From Echinicola salinicaeni (lineage in GTDB: Bacteria; Bacteroidota; Bacteroidia; Cytophagales; Cyclobacteriaceae): a DNA stretch of 64,000 nucleotides. The notes below the pieces were generated by a model. It saw only the letters and a list, made by a program, of their open reading frames with translations. It was not told the origin of the DNA and made no database searches. Shown here one piece after another: positions 7,884-17,822 of this stretch; positions within the stretch are counted from its first letter, which is position 1, and each line of letters opens with the position of its first letter. The stretch covers positions 1 to 64,000 of the forward strand of contig NZ_JACODZ010000012.1 in assembly GCF_014280965.1 (NCBI RefSeq), written 5' to 3'. Position numbers and translations under genes: made by a program.

Positions 7884-10142
7884 TTACTTTCCGAATTTAC
7901 CTTTGAGCATAGCCAATTTAGCTGCCAAATCCCCTTCCGGCTCTTTTTCACGCTCCCTTCTTCTCTCTCTGTTTCCTCCGCCAGATTTACTTTTTCCTCT
8001 TTCGGCAAAAGGATCAGATTTCATACTCAAACCAATACGTTTTCTGTTCAGGTCAATCTCCACTACAGTTACTTCCACTTTCTGGTTTACTGTAACCACC
8101 TCATTGGGATCAGAAACATAACGGTCAGCCAAATGACTCAAATGCACCAATCCATCCTGATGGACTCCAACATCCACAAAAGCACCAAAATTGGTGATAT
8201 TGGTAATAATACCAGGAAGCTTCATACCAACCTTAAGGTCCTTCATCTCATTTACCCCCTCTTGGAAACTAAATACCTCAAAAGTTTCCCTTGGATCCCT
8301 TCCTGGCTTAGCCAATTCATCAATAATATCCTGAAGCGTTGGTAAACCAACCGTATCAGTTACATAATTTTTTAAGTTTACTTTTGAACGTAAGTCGCCG
8401 TTATTGATCAAGTCACTCAGATTAGCACCTATATCTGCAGCCATTTTACTGACCAATTCATATCTCTCTGGGTGAACGGCGCTTCTGTCCAAAGGATTTT
8501 CTGCATTACGGATTCTCAAGAAACCAGCTGCCTGCTCATAAGCTTTATCCCCTAACCTAGGTACCTTTTTGATCTCCTCTCGGCTCTTGAAAGGTCCATT
8601 TTCATTCCTATAATTCACAATATTTTGGGCCAATGAAGGACCAAGGCCCGACACATAAGTCAATAACTGCTTTGATGCTGTGTTGACCTCCACACCTACG
8701 CCATTTACACAACTCATCACGGTATCATCTAGTGAATTCTTCAAGGCGTTTTGATCTACATCATGTTGATATTGCCCAACACCTATAGACTTTGGATCAA
8801 TTTTCACCAACTCAGCCAATGGATCCATTAACCTTCTACCAATAGAAACCGCTCCTCTTACAGTTAGATCATGATCTGGGAATTCATCCCTCGCCACTTC
8901 TGAGGCAGAATAAATAGAAGCACCGCTTTCATTTACCATTACCACTAACACATGATTTGGAAGTCCTAAAGACTTGATAAACTGCTCGGTCTCTCTTCCT
9001 GCAGTGCCATTTCCAATAGCAATAGCTTGGACTTGATGCTTTTCAACCAAATGCTTTACCAATGCCCCAGATTCAGCCACTTTTCTTTGTGGCTCATGAG
9101 GGAAAATAGCATCATAATGCAACAACTGCCCTTGGGGACCTAAACACACTAATTTACATCCAGTTCTAAAACCAGGATCAATCGCCATCACTGACTTCTC
9201 TCCCAAAGGAGCCCCTAGCAGTAACTGACGAAGGTTCTCAGTGAATACCTTGATCGCCTCTTCATCTGCTTTTTTCTTTGTAAACAGGCGAACCTCAGTT
9301 TCCATGGAAGGCTTCATCAAACGCTTATAGCAGTCTTTAATGGCCAACTTCACTTGCTCAGCACTGGTGTTATTAGCTGTAACCACCATTTTCTCCATTA
9401 ACGCCAATGCATCGAATTCTTCAGGAGAAGAATCCAACATTAAGAATAATTCCTTTTCACCTCTTCTCATGGCCAGCACCCTATGGGAAGGAGCTGTTTT
9501 GATCGGTTCTGCCCAATCAAAATAATCTTTATACTTGATCGCTTCGTTTTCCTTTCCGGGGATCACTTTGGAAACAAATTGCCCTTCATTGATGAAAAGA
9601 TCACGCATTTTCTTTCTCAACTCTGCATTCTCATTCACCCATTCGGCAATGATATCACGGGCTCCCTGCAAGGCTTCCTCCACATTGGCCACCTCTTTTT
9701 CTTCATCTATATAGGCACTGGCCTCACCTTCCAAATCAATTGACTCCTGTTCGAAAACCTTTGTCGCCAATGGCTCCAATCCCTTTTCCTTGGCAATGGT
9801 AGCTTTGGTTCTTCTCTTTGGCTTATATGGAAGGTAAAGATCTTCCAAGGCTGACATGGTTTCTGCTGCATTGATCTTTTCCTCCAATTCAGGAGTTAGT
9901 TTTTCCTGCTCCTTGATGGATTTCAGGATAGCCTCTCTCCTTTTATCTAAGTCACGAAGTTGTTGTACCCTATCCCTGATGGCTGCTACCTGCACCTCAT
10001 CCAAGGAACCGGTTACTTCCTTTCGGTACCTGGAAATAAACGGTACCGTAGCCCCCTCGTCCAACAATTCAATGGTATCAGACACTTGCTTGTGTTTGAT
10101 ATTAAGCTCTTCGGCTATCTTTAGATAATGATTGATATTCAT
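7884..10142 (-). CDS. tex: Tex family S1 RNA-binding transcription accessory protein
   Basis: A 752-residue protein covering the whole Tex architecture: N-terminal helical region, YqgF/RNase H-like domain (about 315-440, with MAIDPGFRTGCK), helix-hairpin-helix pairs (about 480-560, VNTASKQLLTYVSGLG), and a C-terminal S1 domain (about 635-705, GIITNITNFGAFVDVGVHQD). The tail is basic and Gly/Arg/Glu rich, then ends LAAKLAMLKGKFGK. Tex proteins bind nucleic acids and influence transcription and stress tolerance. Length is normal for the family. It is a single gene, convergent with the TonB receptor. Confidence 0.95.
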   Translation of the reverse strand: MNINHYLKIAEELNIKHKQVSDTIELLDEGATVPFISRYRKEVTGSLDEVQVAAIRDRVQQLRDLDKRREAILKSIKEQEKLTPELEEKINAAETMSALEDLYLPYKPKRRTKATIAKEKGLEPLATKVFEQESIDLEGEASAYIDEEKEVANVEEALQGARDIIAEWVNENAELRKKMRDLFINEGQFVSKVIPGKENEAIKYKDYFDWAEPIKTAPSHRVLAMRRGEKELFLMLDSSPEEFDALALMEKMVVTANNTSAEQVKLAIKDCYKRLMKPSMETEVRLFTKKKADEEAIKVFTENLRQLLLGAPLGEKSVMAIDPGFRTGCKLVCLGPQGQLLHYDAIFPHEPQRKVAESGALVKHLVEKHQVQAIAIGNGTAGRETEQFIKSLGLPNHVLVVMVNESGASIYSASEVARDEFPDHDLTVRGAVSIGRRLMDPLAELVKIDPKSIGVGQYQHDVDQNALKNSLDDTVMSCVNGVGVEVNTASKQLLTYVSGLGPSLAQNIVNYRNENGPFKSREEIKKVPRLGDKAYEQAAGFLRIRNAENPLDRSAVHPERYELVSKMAADIGANLSDLINNGDLRSKVNLKNYVTDTVGLPTLQDIIDELAKPGRDPRETFEVFSFQEGVNEMKDLKVGMKLPGIITNITNFGAFVDVGVHQDGLVHLSHLADRYVSDPNEVVTVNQKVEVTVVEIDLNRKRIGLSMKSDPFAERGKSKSGGGNRERRREREKEPEGDLAAKLAMLKGKFGK

Positions 10143-10329
10143 ATATAATTGGATAAATAAATGTCCTGTTTAATGCCTGCAATTTAAAGTTTATCGTACA
10201 GTTTTCTGAACGGAAATTGGTTTTATTGTGATGCTTATCACTAAGGGATTGTAAATCAAAATATAACTTTACCACTGAAATCGAGAAAGAGGATTTTCAA
10301 CTATTTAAAACTATCAATTTCTTTAAGCT

Positions 10330-10337
10330 TACCTTTG
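10330..10337 (+). promoter_or_regulatory. Bacteroidota -7 box candidate for the TlpA gene
   Basis: TACCTTTG matches the TAnnTTTG element and lies 35 bp upstream of the ATG, giving a 5' leader of roughly 30 nt. I see no good TTG -33 element at the usual distance, so this is a weak call. Confidence 0.35.
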
Positions 10338-10372
10338 CTGCTTAAGGACATTGGAATTATGATCGATTATTT

Positions 10373-10945
10373 ATGAATTGGAAAAAAGAAATAAAAAGCT
10401 GGGCCATCATTCTAGGAGTATTTGGATTTCTTTACTTGATGAACTGGCATACTCCTGTAATAGGAAAAATTCAGTCTGTAGTGCTGTCCACCGGCTTGTT
10501 CACCCCAAATGTGGACAAGGAGGAAAAACTGATCCAGGATTTTAACTATGCCGCCCAATTCAAAGATCTAAATGGTAATCCTGTAAATATGGAATCTCTT
10601 CGCGGCAAAACAGTATTTATCAACCTTTGGGCTACCTGGTGCCCTCCCTGTAGGGCAGAAATGCCACATATAGCCTCCCTTCATGAAAAATTAAAAGATG
10701 AAAAAAATATTGCCTTTTTAATGGTTAGTCTTGACCAAGAAATAGAAAAAGCAAAAAAATTCATTGAGGACAAGTCTTTCAATTTTCCTGTGGTACATGC
10801 CAGTTATGGTCTCAATAGTTCCTTTAAACACGAGTCAATTCCAACTACCATGGTGATAAGCCCAGAAGGAAAAATGGTTTTCCGTCACGAAGGCATGAGC
10901 AATTTTGATAACGAAGAATTCAGAAACTTTCTTTTAAGTCTATAA
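10373..10945 (+). CDS. TlpA/ResA-like membrane-anchored thioredoxin
   Basis: A 190-residue protein with a single N-terminal membrane segment (about 9-23) and a periplasmic thioredoxin fold. The active site WATWCPPC carries the redox cysteines Cys90 and Cys93, and the cis-proline loop is in ESIPTTMV. Such proteins reduce disulfides of apocytochromes or other envelope proteins. It stands alone on the plus strand and converges on the beta-lactamase-like gene, so its client is not revealed by context. Confidence 0.88.
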   Translation: MNWKKEIKSWAIILGVFGFLYLMNWHTPVIGKIQSVVLSTGLFTPNVDKEEKLIQDFNYAAQFKDLNGNPVNMESLRGKTVFINLWATWCPPCRAEMPHIASLHEKLKDEKNIAFLMVSLDQEIEKAKKFIEDKSFNFPVVHASYGLNSSFKHESIPTTMVISPEGKMVFRHEGMSNFDNEEFRNFLLSL

Positions 10946-10960
10946 ACAACTTGGTAGATT

Positions 10961-11878
10961 TTAATCCAAGCTACTCATATAATCATATATCATTTTGGAA
11001 ACTTCGGCCATGGCTGCAACGCCTTGGTCCGGATTTTCCATATTTTTTGATAATAACACTAAAATATATTCTCTTCCATCAGGTAACATAACAATTCCAG
11101 AATCATGCCTTACCCCTGTAATGGAACCCGTTTTATGAGCTACTATCACATCTTTAGGTAATTTGGCAGGAATTAGCTCCTTGAAATGCTGATCTTCCAA
11201 CACCTTTATCATTTCCAAACTGGCTTCTTGACTCACTGCCTCCCCTTTTGCAATGGCCTCCATGATCAACATTAAATCATAAGCAGTGGTTGTATTGCTC
11301 ATCCCCTGCTCATAGGCTTTCAAATCCTCTACCCCCCTCAGCACCTGAATATCCATTGCTCCCAAATCACGCATGGATTGATTGACTTTTTTTGCATCCA
11401 AATGATCAATCAAAATATTTGTCGCCAAATTGCTGCTCTTGGTAATCATCTCATAATTGAGATTCCTATAAGTGGTTCTTTGACCAATTTGCCCATAAAG
11501 CCCCTCCTGACTATCTACAGAGATATCCATACTGAAAGGACTTCCGTCCACAATACTTTTAAATTCATTGATCACCATTACTGAATCATCCAAACTTATA
11601 GCTCCACTTTCTACCTGCTTATAAAGCTCAATCATAACTGGAGTTTTCATAGTACTTGCAGCATGAAAGTCAGTCTTTTCATTGATGAACAAGCTTATAG
11701 AATCATTTCCTACCATCCTAAAGGCTACTGCAAAATCCCCTTGAACAGCATTCAAAGAATCTTGAACACTCCTTTTTAGCATTTTCAAATCCTCTATATC
11801 ACTTTTCTCTTCTTTTGGGCCATTGCAGGAAATGATGGTCAATAAAAAGATGAAAATTAAGGGTAACAATTTTGTCAT
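10961..11878 (-). CDS. Class A beta-lactamase-like serine hydrolase lipoprotein
   Basis: A 305-residue lipoprotein (lipobox IISC, Cys18) of the Beta-lactamase2 family. The nucleophile motif is STMK (Ser75-Lys78). The second motif reads SSN (148-150) where true class A enzymes have SDN. Glu184 lies in an omega-loop-like segment, and KTG is at 249-251. The catalytic serine, lysine and KTG are intact, so a serine acylase is likely, but the SDN change makes penicillinase activity uncertain; a peptidoglycan-peptide or ester substrate is possible. It follows a D,D-carboxypeptidase gene on the same strand (45 bp gap), which supports a cell-wall role. Confidence 0.8.
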   Translation of the reverse strand: MTKLLPLIFIFLLTIISCNGPKEEKSDIEDLKMLKRSVQDSLNAVQGDFAVAFRMVGNDSISLFINEKTDFHAASTMKTPVMIELYKQVESGAISLDDSVMVINEFKSIVDGSPFSMDISVDSQEGLYGQIGQRTTYRNLNYEMITKSSNLATNILIDHLDAKKVNQSMRDLGAMDIQVLRGVEDLKAYEQGMSNTTTAYDLMLIMEAIAKGEAVSQEASLEMIKVLEDQHFKELIPAKLPKDVIVAHKTGSITGVRHDSGIVMLPDGREYILVLLSKNMENPDQGVAAMAEVSKMIYDYMSSLD

Positions 11879-11923
11879 GATCTTTGAAATTTGGCAGTTG
11901 AAATTAAATGATTAATTGTGATA

Positions 11924-13219
11924 TTAATATTTCGAATGTATATGATACAGGATCTTTTCCATTTCTTTTTTAAGCTCACTGGAACTGATCAGGTAATTAT
12001 TGTGCATAAAGCTAAAATAAAGCGTCTTACCACTTTTGGTCAGTAAATAGCCACTAAGACAATGTACCCCGCTCAATGTTCCCGTCTTAGCATAAACATA
12101 GGGATTTTCATCATCAGACTTATACCAAGACCTTATCGTACCTGACTCTCCTCCTGACGGAAAATAGGCATATATTTTATCCTCTGGAATCTCTGCCCTG
12201 ATCTTTTCCAAAAGTTTGATAATGCTCCTAGGTGTAAACTTATTATGACTGGAAAGCCCAGAACCATCCACCCACTGGGGTGCATCAGGCAAATCCATCA
12301 AATATTCCTTTTTCACATAATCAATAGCCTCTCCCATATCCAATGAATCAAAAAGTTCATCAGAGACCAAGACCATCAATTGTTCGGCCAGGAAATTATC
12401 ACTGATCTTCAGCATCTGCTTATATAGGGAATCGACTGCAATCCCCTTTAACTTTTCATGTGGCCGATCCTTAAATGGAGAATAGTCAATTAAGTGAATA
12501 TTTTTATTCAGCGTATCCCCCAACATTTCAGCAGCTAGCTCAGGGGAAGTCATAAACGGCTTATCAGTTTCAAATTCCGCCATCCTGTTTTTCAAGTTAA
12601 AGCTGAATTCATTTCTGTACCTATCCCGAACAATACTATAATCCCGGGCCGGCAAGGCTCCGTTCTCTATGATATGCGGGGTAAAAAAACCAGGAGTATA
12701 AGCCATTTCTTTTTCCTCAGTGGCTTTCATAAAACGAATGATATTCCCATATATGGGCATTGCAGACCTTTCTGGACCATAATAATAGTTGTACCAATTC
12801 CATGACCACCCAGAACCGTAAGCGGTTACCTCATCAAAATTATTGGCCATGAACAGCTTTTTATCAGTCCCACCTAAAAGACTTAGTACTGAATTATCTT
12901 TAAAATCAGGATGCAATAAAGAAGGATCTCCCGTACCCCAAAACACCAAAGAATCCCCGCTGGTCAAATAATTCAAACTATTCACTTGCTCTCCCAAAAT
13001 CTTATAGGCAGCATAGAAAGTAAACATTTTGGTATTTGATGCTGGCGTAAAATACTTGTCCTCATTCATTGCATAAAGCACCTTATCCTTAGCAGGATCA
13101 TATAGCATAAATCCAGTATACCCCTGATCAAAGACTTCCGAATCCCTTACAGATTTCTTGACTTGGTGCACTGTACATGAAGTACAAAAAATAATAACCG
13201 CAATAAGTATATTCCTCAT
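11924..13219 (-). CDS. dacB: D-alanyl-D-alanine carboxypeptidase/endopeptidase, PBP4 (S13) family
   Basis: A 431-residue S13 peptidase. The frame is open to a TTG at 13279, but that would run through a strong terminator (13243-13274). The ATG at 13219 gives a proper lipoprotein signal with lipobox FCTSC (Cys15). Motifs are SNTK (Ser61-Lys64), ISDN in the middle, and AKTG near the C-terminus, all intact. These enzymes trim or cut peptidoglycan stem peptides in the periplasm. It lies downstream of susCD but behind a terminator, so it is probably transcribed mainly on its own, with the beta-lactamase-like gene after it. Confidence 0.88.
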   Translation of the reverse strand: MRNILIAVIIFCTSCTVHQVKKSVRDSEVFDQGYTGFMLYDPAKDKVLYAMNEDKYFTPASNTKMFTFYAAYKILGEQVNSLNYLTSGDSLVFWGTGDPSLLHPDFKDNSVLSLLGGTDKKLFMANNFDEVTAYGSGWSWNWYNYYYGPERSAMPIYGNIIRFMKATEEKEMAYTPGFFTPHIIENGALPARDYSIVRDRYRNEFSFNLKNRMAEFETDKPFMTSPELAAEMLGDTLNKNIHLIDYSPFKDRPHEKLKGIAVDSLYKQMLKISDNFLAEQLMVLVSDELFDSLDMGEAIDYVKKEYLMDLPDAPQWVDGSGLSSHNKFTPRSIIKLLEKIRAEIPEDKIYAYFPSGGESGTIRSWYKSDDENPYVYAKTGTLSGVHCLSGYLLTKSGKTLYFSFMHNNYLISSSELKKEMEKILYHIHSKY

Positions 13220-13242
13220 AGAAACTAAATTATGGTATAAAT

Positions 13243-13274
13243 AAAAATCTCCTGCATGCCACAGGAGATTTTTT
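13243..13274 (-). terminator. Terminator of the susC-susD operon
   Basis: A perfect 12-bp stem (AAAAATCTCCTG / CAGGAGATTTTT) with a 7-nt loop and T-tracts on both sides, 20 bp past the susD stop. It separates susCD from dacB and rules out the longer dacB start. Confidence 0.88.
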
Positions 13275-13294
13275 ATCAATGGATTAATAAATAA

Positions 13295-14710
13295 TTAATT
13301 AGCGTCCCAGAAAATTCTATCCAGCAGACTTACATCAGGCACATTATTTCCATTTCTACTTTTTTCACTGTCAGGATAAGCCAATCTTCGGATAAACTGT
13401 CCATTCAAATCAGGATTCAAATTTTCAGGCACGCTCATATTCCGATAGGCATAATCAAATCTTCTGGCATCATTCCAGGTTTCAGGATGGAGAAATAAGG
13501 CCACATATTTTTCCTTGAAAATATCTGCCATGGTAAATGCTCCTACTCCCATACTAACACTTGGATCAGCCATATAAGCGTCCATTTCGACCTGCGGAAC
13601 ACTCAGCATGGTCATATGAGCTGTAATTCCGTCCAAATATGCCTGATAGGCCCTTCCCTTATCTGTATCAAAAGCTGCCTCTGCCTCAATAAACTTTTGC
13701 TCAGCAAATGTACCTATCAGCAAAGGAGAAGTAATCGTGGTATAGTACTGGTCTTCCACTAATGTAGATCTTGCTCCCTGCTCAGGCGCATTCCCCCTAC
13801 CTGCTCCATTTACCGTACCTATAAACTCGCCATCATCTGTTGTTCCCACCATCAATTTTAACCTAGGGTCAACGGTTGGGTAAGAAGTTCCATCCAAAGC
13901 CTGAATAAACTGCTCGGAAATCCAGCCTCCCAAAAACAGATTGGCATTATCTATGGCTACATCAGCCCAGGGGTTAAAGCTTTGTTCAAAAAAGAAAACC
14001 TGCGCATTATCAGCATTTGACTGAAAAGCATTGTCCACAGCTGTTAATACCTCACTTGCATTATAACCAGCACCTCCTTTCATATGAATCATATACCTTG
14101 ACTTCAGCATATATGCGAAGGCCATCCATTTATCTATATCCCCATTATAGATAAAATCATCTGCGCCAATAGAAATAGTAGTTTCGCCCTGAAGATTTTG
14201 AATTCCTTCATCCAGATAATCTATCACGCTACCATATAATTGCTCATCACTGTCATAAACAGGTGTCACCGTTTCAAAACTAAAACTTTCTGAAAATGGA
14301 ATATCACCAAAAATATCAACAGCCATCCCTAAATTCAAGGCCATCAAAATTTGCGAAGCGCCTAAATAATGCCCTGCTCCAGACTCCTCTGCCTTGCCTA
14401 TCATCACATATAAATCCGTCATCACATTATAGAGATCAAACCAAGTTCCACTATAACTTACGGGTTCCATAGTATCAGATGAACTTGCTGGATTGGGAGA
14501 AGCCAAATATTGAACATAATTCGATGTAATATCACCTACTGCAAATACATTCAGGGCAGATTGATAGGTCACATTTGTCATCAGTCCTGATATAGGAGCA
14601 TCCTGGGGATTATTTGGATTTTCATTTACATCTAAATAATCCTCGCATGAGCTGGCAAGAAGTACTAAAACAGCTCCAAGTATAGATTTTAATTTATAGC
14701 TAAATTTCAT
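13295..14710 (-). CDS. SusD/RagB-like nutrient-binding lipoprotein (SusD-like_2)
   Basis: A 471-residue surface lipoprotein. An ATG four codons upstream (14722) is possible, but MKFSYKLK gives a better signal peptide with lipobox ASSC (about Cys22), followed by EDYLDVNENPNNPQ. That stretch is typical of the SusD-like_2 subfamily, which pairs with SusC-type barrels and often handles peptides or unknown ligands rather than starch. Helical TPR-like pairs fill the protein and the C-terminus (NGNNVPDVSLLDRIFWDAN) is complete. It is directly downstream of the susC-like gene and ends at a strong terminator. No glycoside hydrolase, sulfatase or regulator is linked, so this is not a classical polysaccharide locus. 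Confidence 0.9.
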   Translation of the reverse strand: MKFSYKLKSILGAVLVLLASSCEDYLDVNENPNNPQDAPISGLMTNVTYQSALNVFAVGDITSNYVQYLASPNPASSSDTMEPVSYSGTWFDLYNVMTDLYVMIGKAEESGAGHYLGASQILMALNLGMAVDIFGDIPFSESFSFETVTPVYDSDEQLYGSVIDYLDEGIQNLQGETTISIGADDFIYNGDIDKWMAFAYMLKSRYMIHMKGGAGYNASEVLTAVDNAFQSNADNAQVFFFEQSFNPWADVAIDNANLFLGGWISEQFIQALDGTSYPTVDPRLKLMVGTTDDGEFIGTVNGAGRGNAPEQGARSTLVEDQYYTTITSPLLIGTFAEQKFIEAEAAFDTDKGRAYQAYLDGITAHMTMLSVPQVEMDAYMADPSVSMGVGAFTMADIFKEKYVALFLHPETWNDARRFDYAYRNMSVPENLNPDLNGQFIRRLAYPDSEKSRNGNNVPDVSLLDRIFWDAN

Positions 14711-14726
14711 AATTCCTGTCATTTCT

Positions 14727-17700
14727 TTAGAATCCTAAATTCAATGTAAAATAGAAGCTTTGTACACCCGGATATCCTAAACCGGTGAAACCAATGGCAT
14801 TACCACCTGCTCCTGCAGAAAATGACTCAGGGTCAAAACCATCCCATGGGGTATAGAGGATAATATTATTAGCCGCTATAGACGCCCTTATTGAAGACAA
14901 TGGTATATTCTCCAATAACCTTGGACTCACATTATAACCCAAGGTGACATTTCGAAGCTTAATAAAGCTGGCATCTTGGACGAAGTTTTCACTTATGGTC
15001 CTATAGCTGTTCCTCCAATATCCGGCTCCATAATCCCTGCCATCTGGCCCTTCTCCCTGCCCCAACCATACCTCTTGGGTATTGGGTGAACCATCCGAGA
15101 GAACACCATCAAAAACAATAACATCATTCCTCGCTTCGGTATACTCGTTTTTACCAAAGGCCGCCAAAAAGTTATCAAACTGATTATACTGTTCTACATC
15201 AGCCCTAAAATCAATCAAAAAGCTTAAATCAAAGTTTTTATAATTAAACTCATTACGCAAGCCTCCTATCCATTTTGGAACTGCATTTCCCAAAATAAGC
15301 TGATTAGCATTCCTGGCTGGAAAACCATTGTCTCCAATGATCATGGGCAGGTCCTTTTGGGCAAATTGACTTTCTGGATCAGCACCAAACCTCTGGTAGC
15401 TGGTACCATAAATATTGCCATAAGCCTCCCCTACAATTAATTTCATGGTAACAGAGCTTCCGCCATATCCAAACTGACTCCCTACAATAATTTCCTCTAT
15501 CCCTTCTCTAATACTTTTAATCTCATTATTGTTCAAAGCCGCATTTGCTGATGCCCGCCATGTAAAATTATCAGACTTAATTATATCAGCGCCAATCACA
15601 AACTCCACACCTGAATTTTGGATCTCACCAGCATTGGTGATATAAGAACTAAAGCCCGTGGCATCGGAAATAGGAACTGGAATAATCTGATCCTTGGCAT
15701 TGGATTTATAATAAGTAACATCCAAATCTAACCTGCCATCAATAAAAGCTAGTTGTGTTCCAAACTCAATGGAAGAGGTCAATTCCGGCTTTAACAGAGG
15801 ATCTCCGAAGGTACTGTTCCTGCTAAACCCAACCTGCCCGTTAAGTGGGAAAACACTTGGAGATACAAATGTCGCTCCTAGGATATGTGGATTCGTATCT
15901 TTTCCCACCTCAGCCCAGGAAGCGCGTATTTTACCAAAGGTAAACCAGGTAGGAAGCGACATGGTCTCACTAAATACATAACTCAGATTAACAGAAGGAT
16001 AGAAAAAGGAATTATTATCCTTGGGCAAAGTGGAAGAAATATCATTTCTTCCTGTTACATTAAGAAACAAGAAATTTTTATAGTCAAGGGTTAAATCACC
16101 ATAAAAACCCACCAATCTTCTGACGCTACTTGACTGATTGGCAAAAACTTGCGAAGTATTATTGACATTATAAAAGCCAGGAATAACAAAATCAGAACCA
16201 CTCAAGGCTACTCTATCAAATTTTCTTTCAAAAACATCATTTCCCAGCCTTAAATTCACATTCCAATCTGCGGAAAACTGCCTTTTCAGTGTCACATAGA
16301 AATTGGAAGTAAGATCTCGGCTGTTGATCCTGGTTTCTTCCATAAATCCTAAGGAACTCAATGGATTCTCTCCATCAATTCCCATGGGGCCAGGTGTTAT
16401 TTCTGTCCTGCTGTCACTATAAAAATCTGTACCCAACCGGTAAGAAAAACTCAACCATTCCAATGGACTATAGTTAAGATTAATATTTCCTATTACCCTA
16501 TTTACATTATCTTCATAGGTAGCGAAGCGGGCATCATAAATTGGATTGGTATTACCATAGGTCTTCATGGTTCCGTCCGGATTGATATAATCCCTGACAT
16601 CCTGGGTTTCTGCCCAATACATCATCCTTTCCATAAACCGGTCATGAGGCACTCTATCCCCTCCTGAGTTGGTATAGTTTATAGATCCGCCAAAATTAAA
16701 CTTCTCACTGGCTGTAACGGTACCGGAAAGTTTTGCTGTAGTCCTCTCCCATCCGCTGAAAGGAATAATCCCATCCTGATCCAAGCGGCCAAAAGAACCA
16801 TAAAAAGTAGCTTTTTCACTGCCTCCAGAAATACTTAAACTATTGTCTATTTGTACCCCTGTATCAAAAGCCCTGTTCCAGTTGTCCTGATATTTATGCC
16901 CCGGGACAGTTTGTGCCACTTCGGCAATAGGAGCTCCCCAAGAAGGCCAAAAACTGCTTGGATCATACTCTCCACTAAATCCCTGACCATACAAATCTTG
17001 TAACTTAGGCAACCTATTAAGCTCTTCAAAACCCACAGAGCTATTGATATTTACCTTGATTTCTCCTGCTTTCCCTCTTTTAGTACGGATGATTACAGCC
17101 CCATTGGCTGCTCTTACACCATACAATGCCGTTGCTGCTGCCCCTTTCAACACTGACATGGATTCAATATCATTGGGGTTTATATCTGACGCCCTATTGG
17201 ACATTCCCCTGGGTGTACCGGTTGATTCCACTGTTGAATTATCAATAGGAACCCCGTCCACCACAAATAAAGGTTGATTATTGGCCCCCGGATTAAGAGA
17301 ATTGACACCACGAATTACAATCCGGGCACTCTGTCCTGGCGCTCCCCCTGAGCTGGTGATCTGAACGCCTGCCACCTGACCTTGAAGTGAGTTGACCAGA
17401 TTGGGCTGCCTGGTTTTGGTAATTTCATCTGCATCTACCACTTGGGCAGCATAACCTAAACTTTTGGCACTTTGATCAATATCAAATGCTGTTACTACCA
17501 CCTCACCCAATTCGGAAACATCCTCCTCCATGGATATATCTATACTCGATCTACCATTGATCTCAACTAACTGAGTAACAAAGCCTAAATAGGAAAAGAC
17601 CAAAGTTCCCTCTCCACTTGGAACATCTATGGAATACATTCCATCTAAATTGGTTACTGAACCAAGGTTAGTTCCCTGCAAAAGTACACTCACCCCAGGT

Positions 17701-17822
17701 AAAGGAGTCGAGTCATCTGCTGTAGTTACTTTACCAGTTATAGTTGTTTCCTGTGCATAAACTTGCAGCACTAAGAAGAAAACGAAAACTGTAAGCAACA
17801 ATTTCGTAAACATTTTTTCCAT
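14727..17822 (-). CDS. SusC/RagA-type TonB-linked outer-membrane transporter
   Basis: A 1031-residue protein with a signal peptide ending VYAQE, a carboxypeptidase-like regulatory domain (about 27-105, ITGKVTTADDSTPLPGVSV), the TonB-plug (about 125-240, with SAKSLGYAAQVVD and PLFVVDGVPIDN) and a large barrel ending QSFYFTLNLGF. It is the energised channel that pairs with the SusD-like lid encoded just downstream. RagAB relatives import oligopeptides, other relatives import glycans; the ligand is not decidable here. There is no ECF sigma/anti-sigma pair next to it, so regulation must come from elsewhere. Confidence 0.93.
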   Translation of the reverse strand: MEKMFTKLLLTVFVFFLVLQVYAQETTITGKVTTADDSTPLPGVSVLLQGTNLGSVTNLDGMYSIDVPSGEGTLVFSYLGFVTQLVEINGRSSIDISMEEDVSELGEVVVTAFDIDQSAKSLGYAAQVVDADEITKTRQPNLVNSLQGQVAGVQITSSGGAPGQSARIVIRGVNSLNPGANNQPLFVVDGVPIDNSTVESTGTPRGMSNRASDINPNDIESMSVLKGAAATALYGVRAANGAVIIRTKRGKAGEIKVNINSSVGFEELNRLPKLQDLYGQGFSGEYDPSSFWPSWGAPIAEVAQTVPGHKYQDNWNRAFDTGVQIDNSLSISGGSEKATFYGSFGRLDQDGIIPFSGWERTTAKLSGTVTASEKFNFGGSINYTNSGGDRVPHDRFMERMMYWAETQDVRDYINPDGTMKTYGNTNPIYDARFATYEDNVNRVIGNINLNYSPLEWLSFSYRLGTDFYSDSRTEITPGPMGIDGENPLSSLGFMEETRINSRDLTSNFYVTLKRQFSADWNVNLRLGNDVFERKFDRVALSGSDFVIPGFYNVNNTSQVFANQSSSVRRLVGFYGDLTLDYKNFLFLNVTGRNDISSTLPKDNNSFFYPSVNLSYVFSETMSLPTWFTFGKIRASWAEVGKDTNPHILGATFVSPSVFPLNGQVGFSRNSTFGDPLLKPELTSSIEFGTQLAFIDGRLDLDVTYYKSNAKDQIIPVPISDATGFSSYITNAGEIQNSGVEFVIGADIIKSDNFTWRASANAALNNNEIKSIREGIEEIIVGSQFGYGGSSVTMKLIVGEAYGNIYGTSYQRFGADPESQFAQKDLPMIIGDNGFPARNANQLILGNAVPKWIGGLRNEFNYKNFDLSFLIDFRADVEQYNQFDNFLAAFGKNEYTEARNDVIVFDGVLSDGSPNTQEVWLGQGEGPDGRDYGAGYWRNSYRTISENFVQDASFIKLRNVTLGYNVSPRLLENIPLSSIRASIAANNIILYTPWDGFDPESFSAGAGGNAIGFTGLGYPGVQSFYFTLNLGF

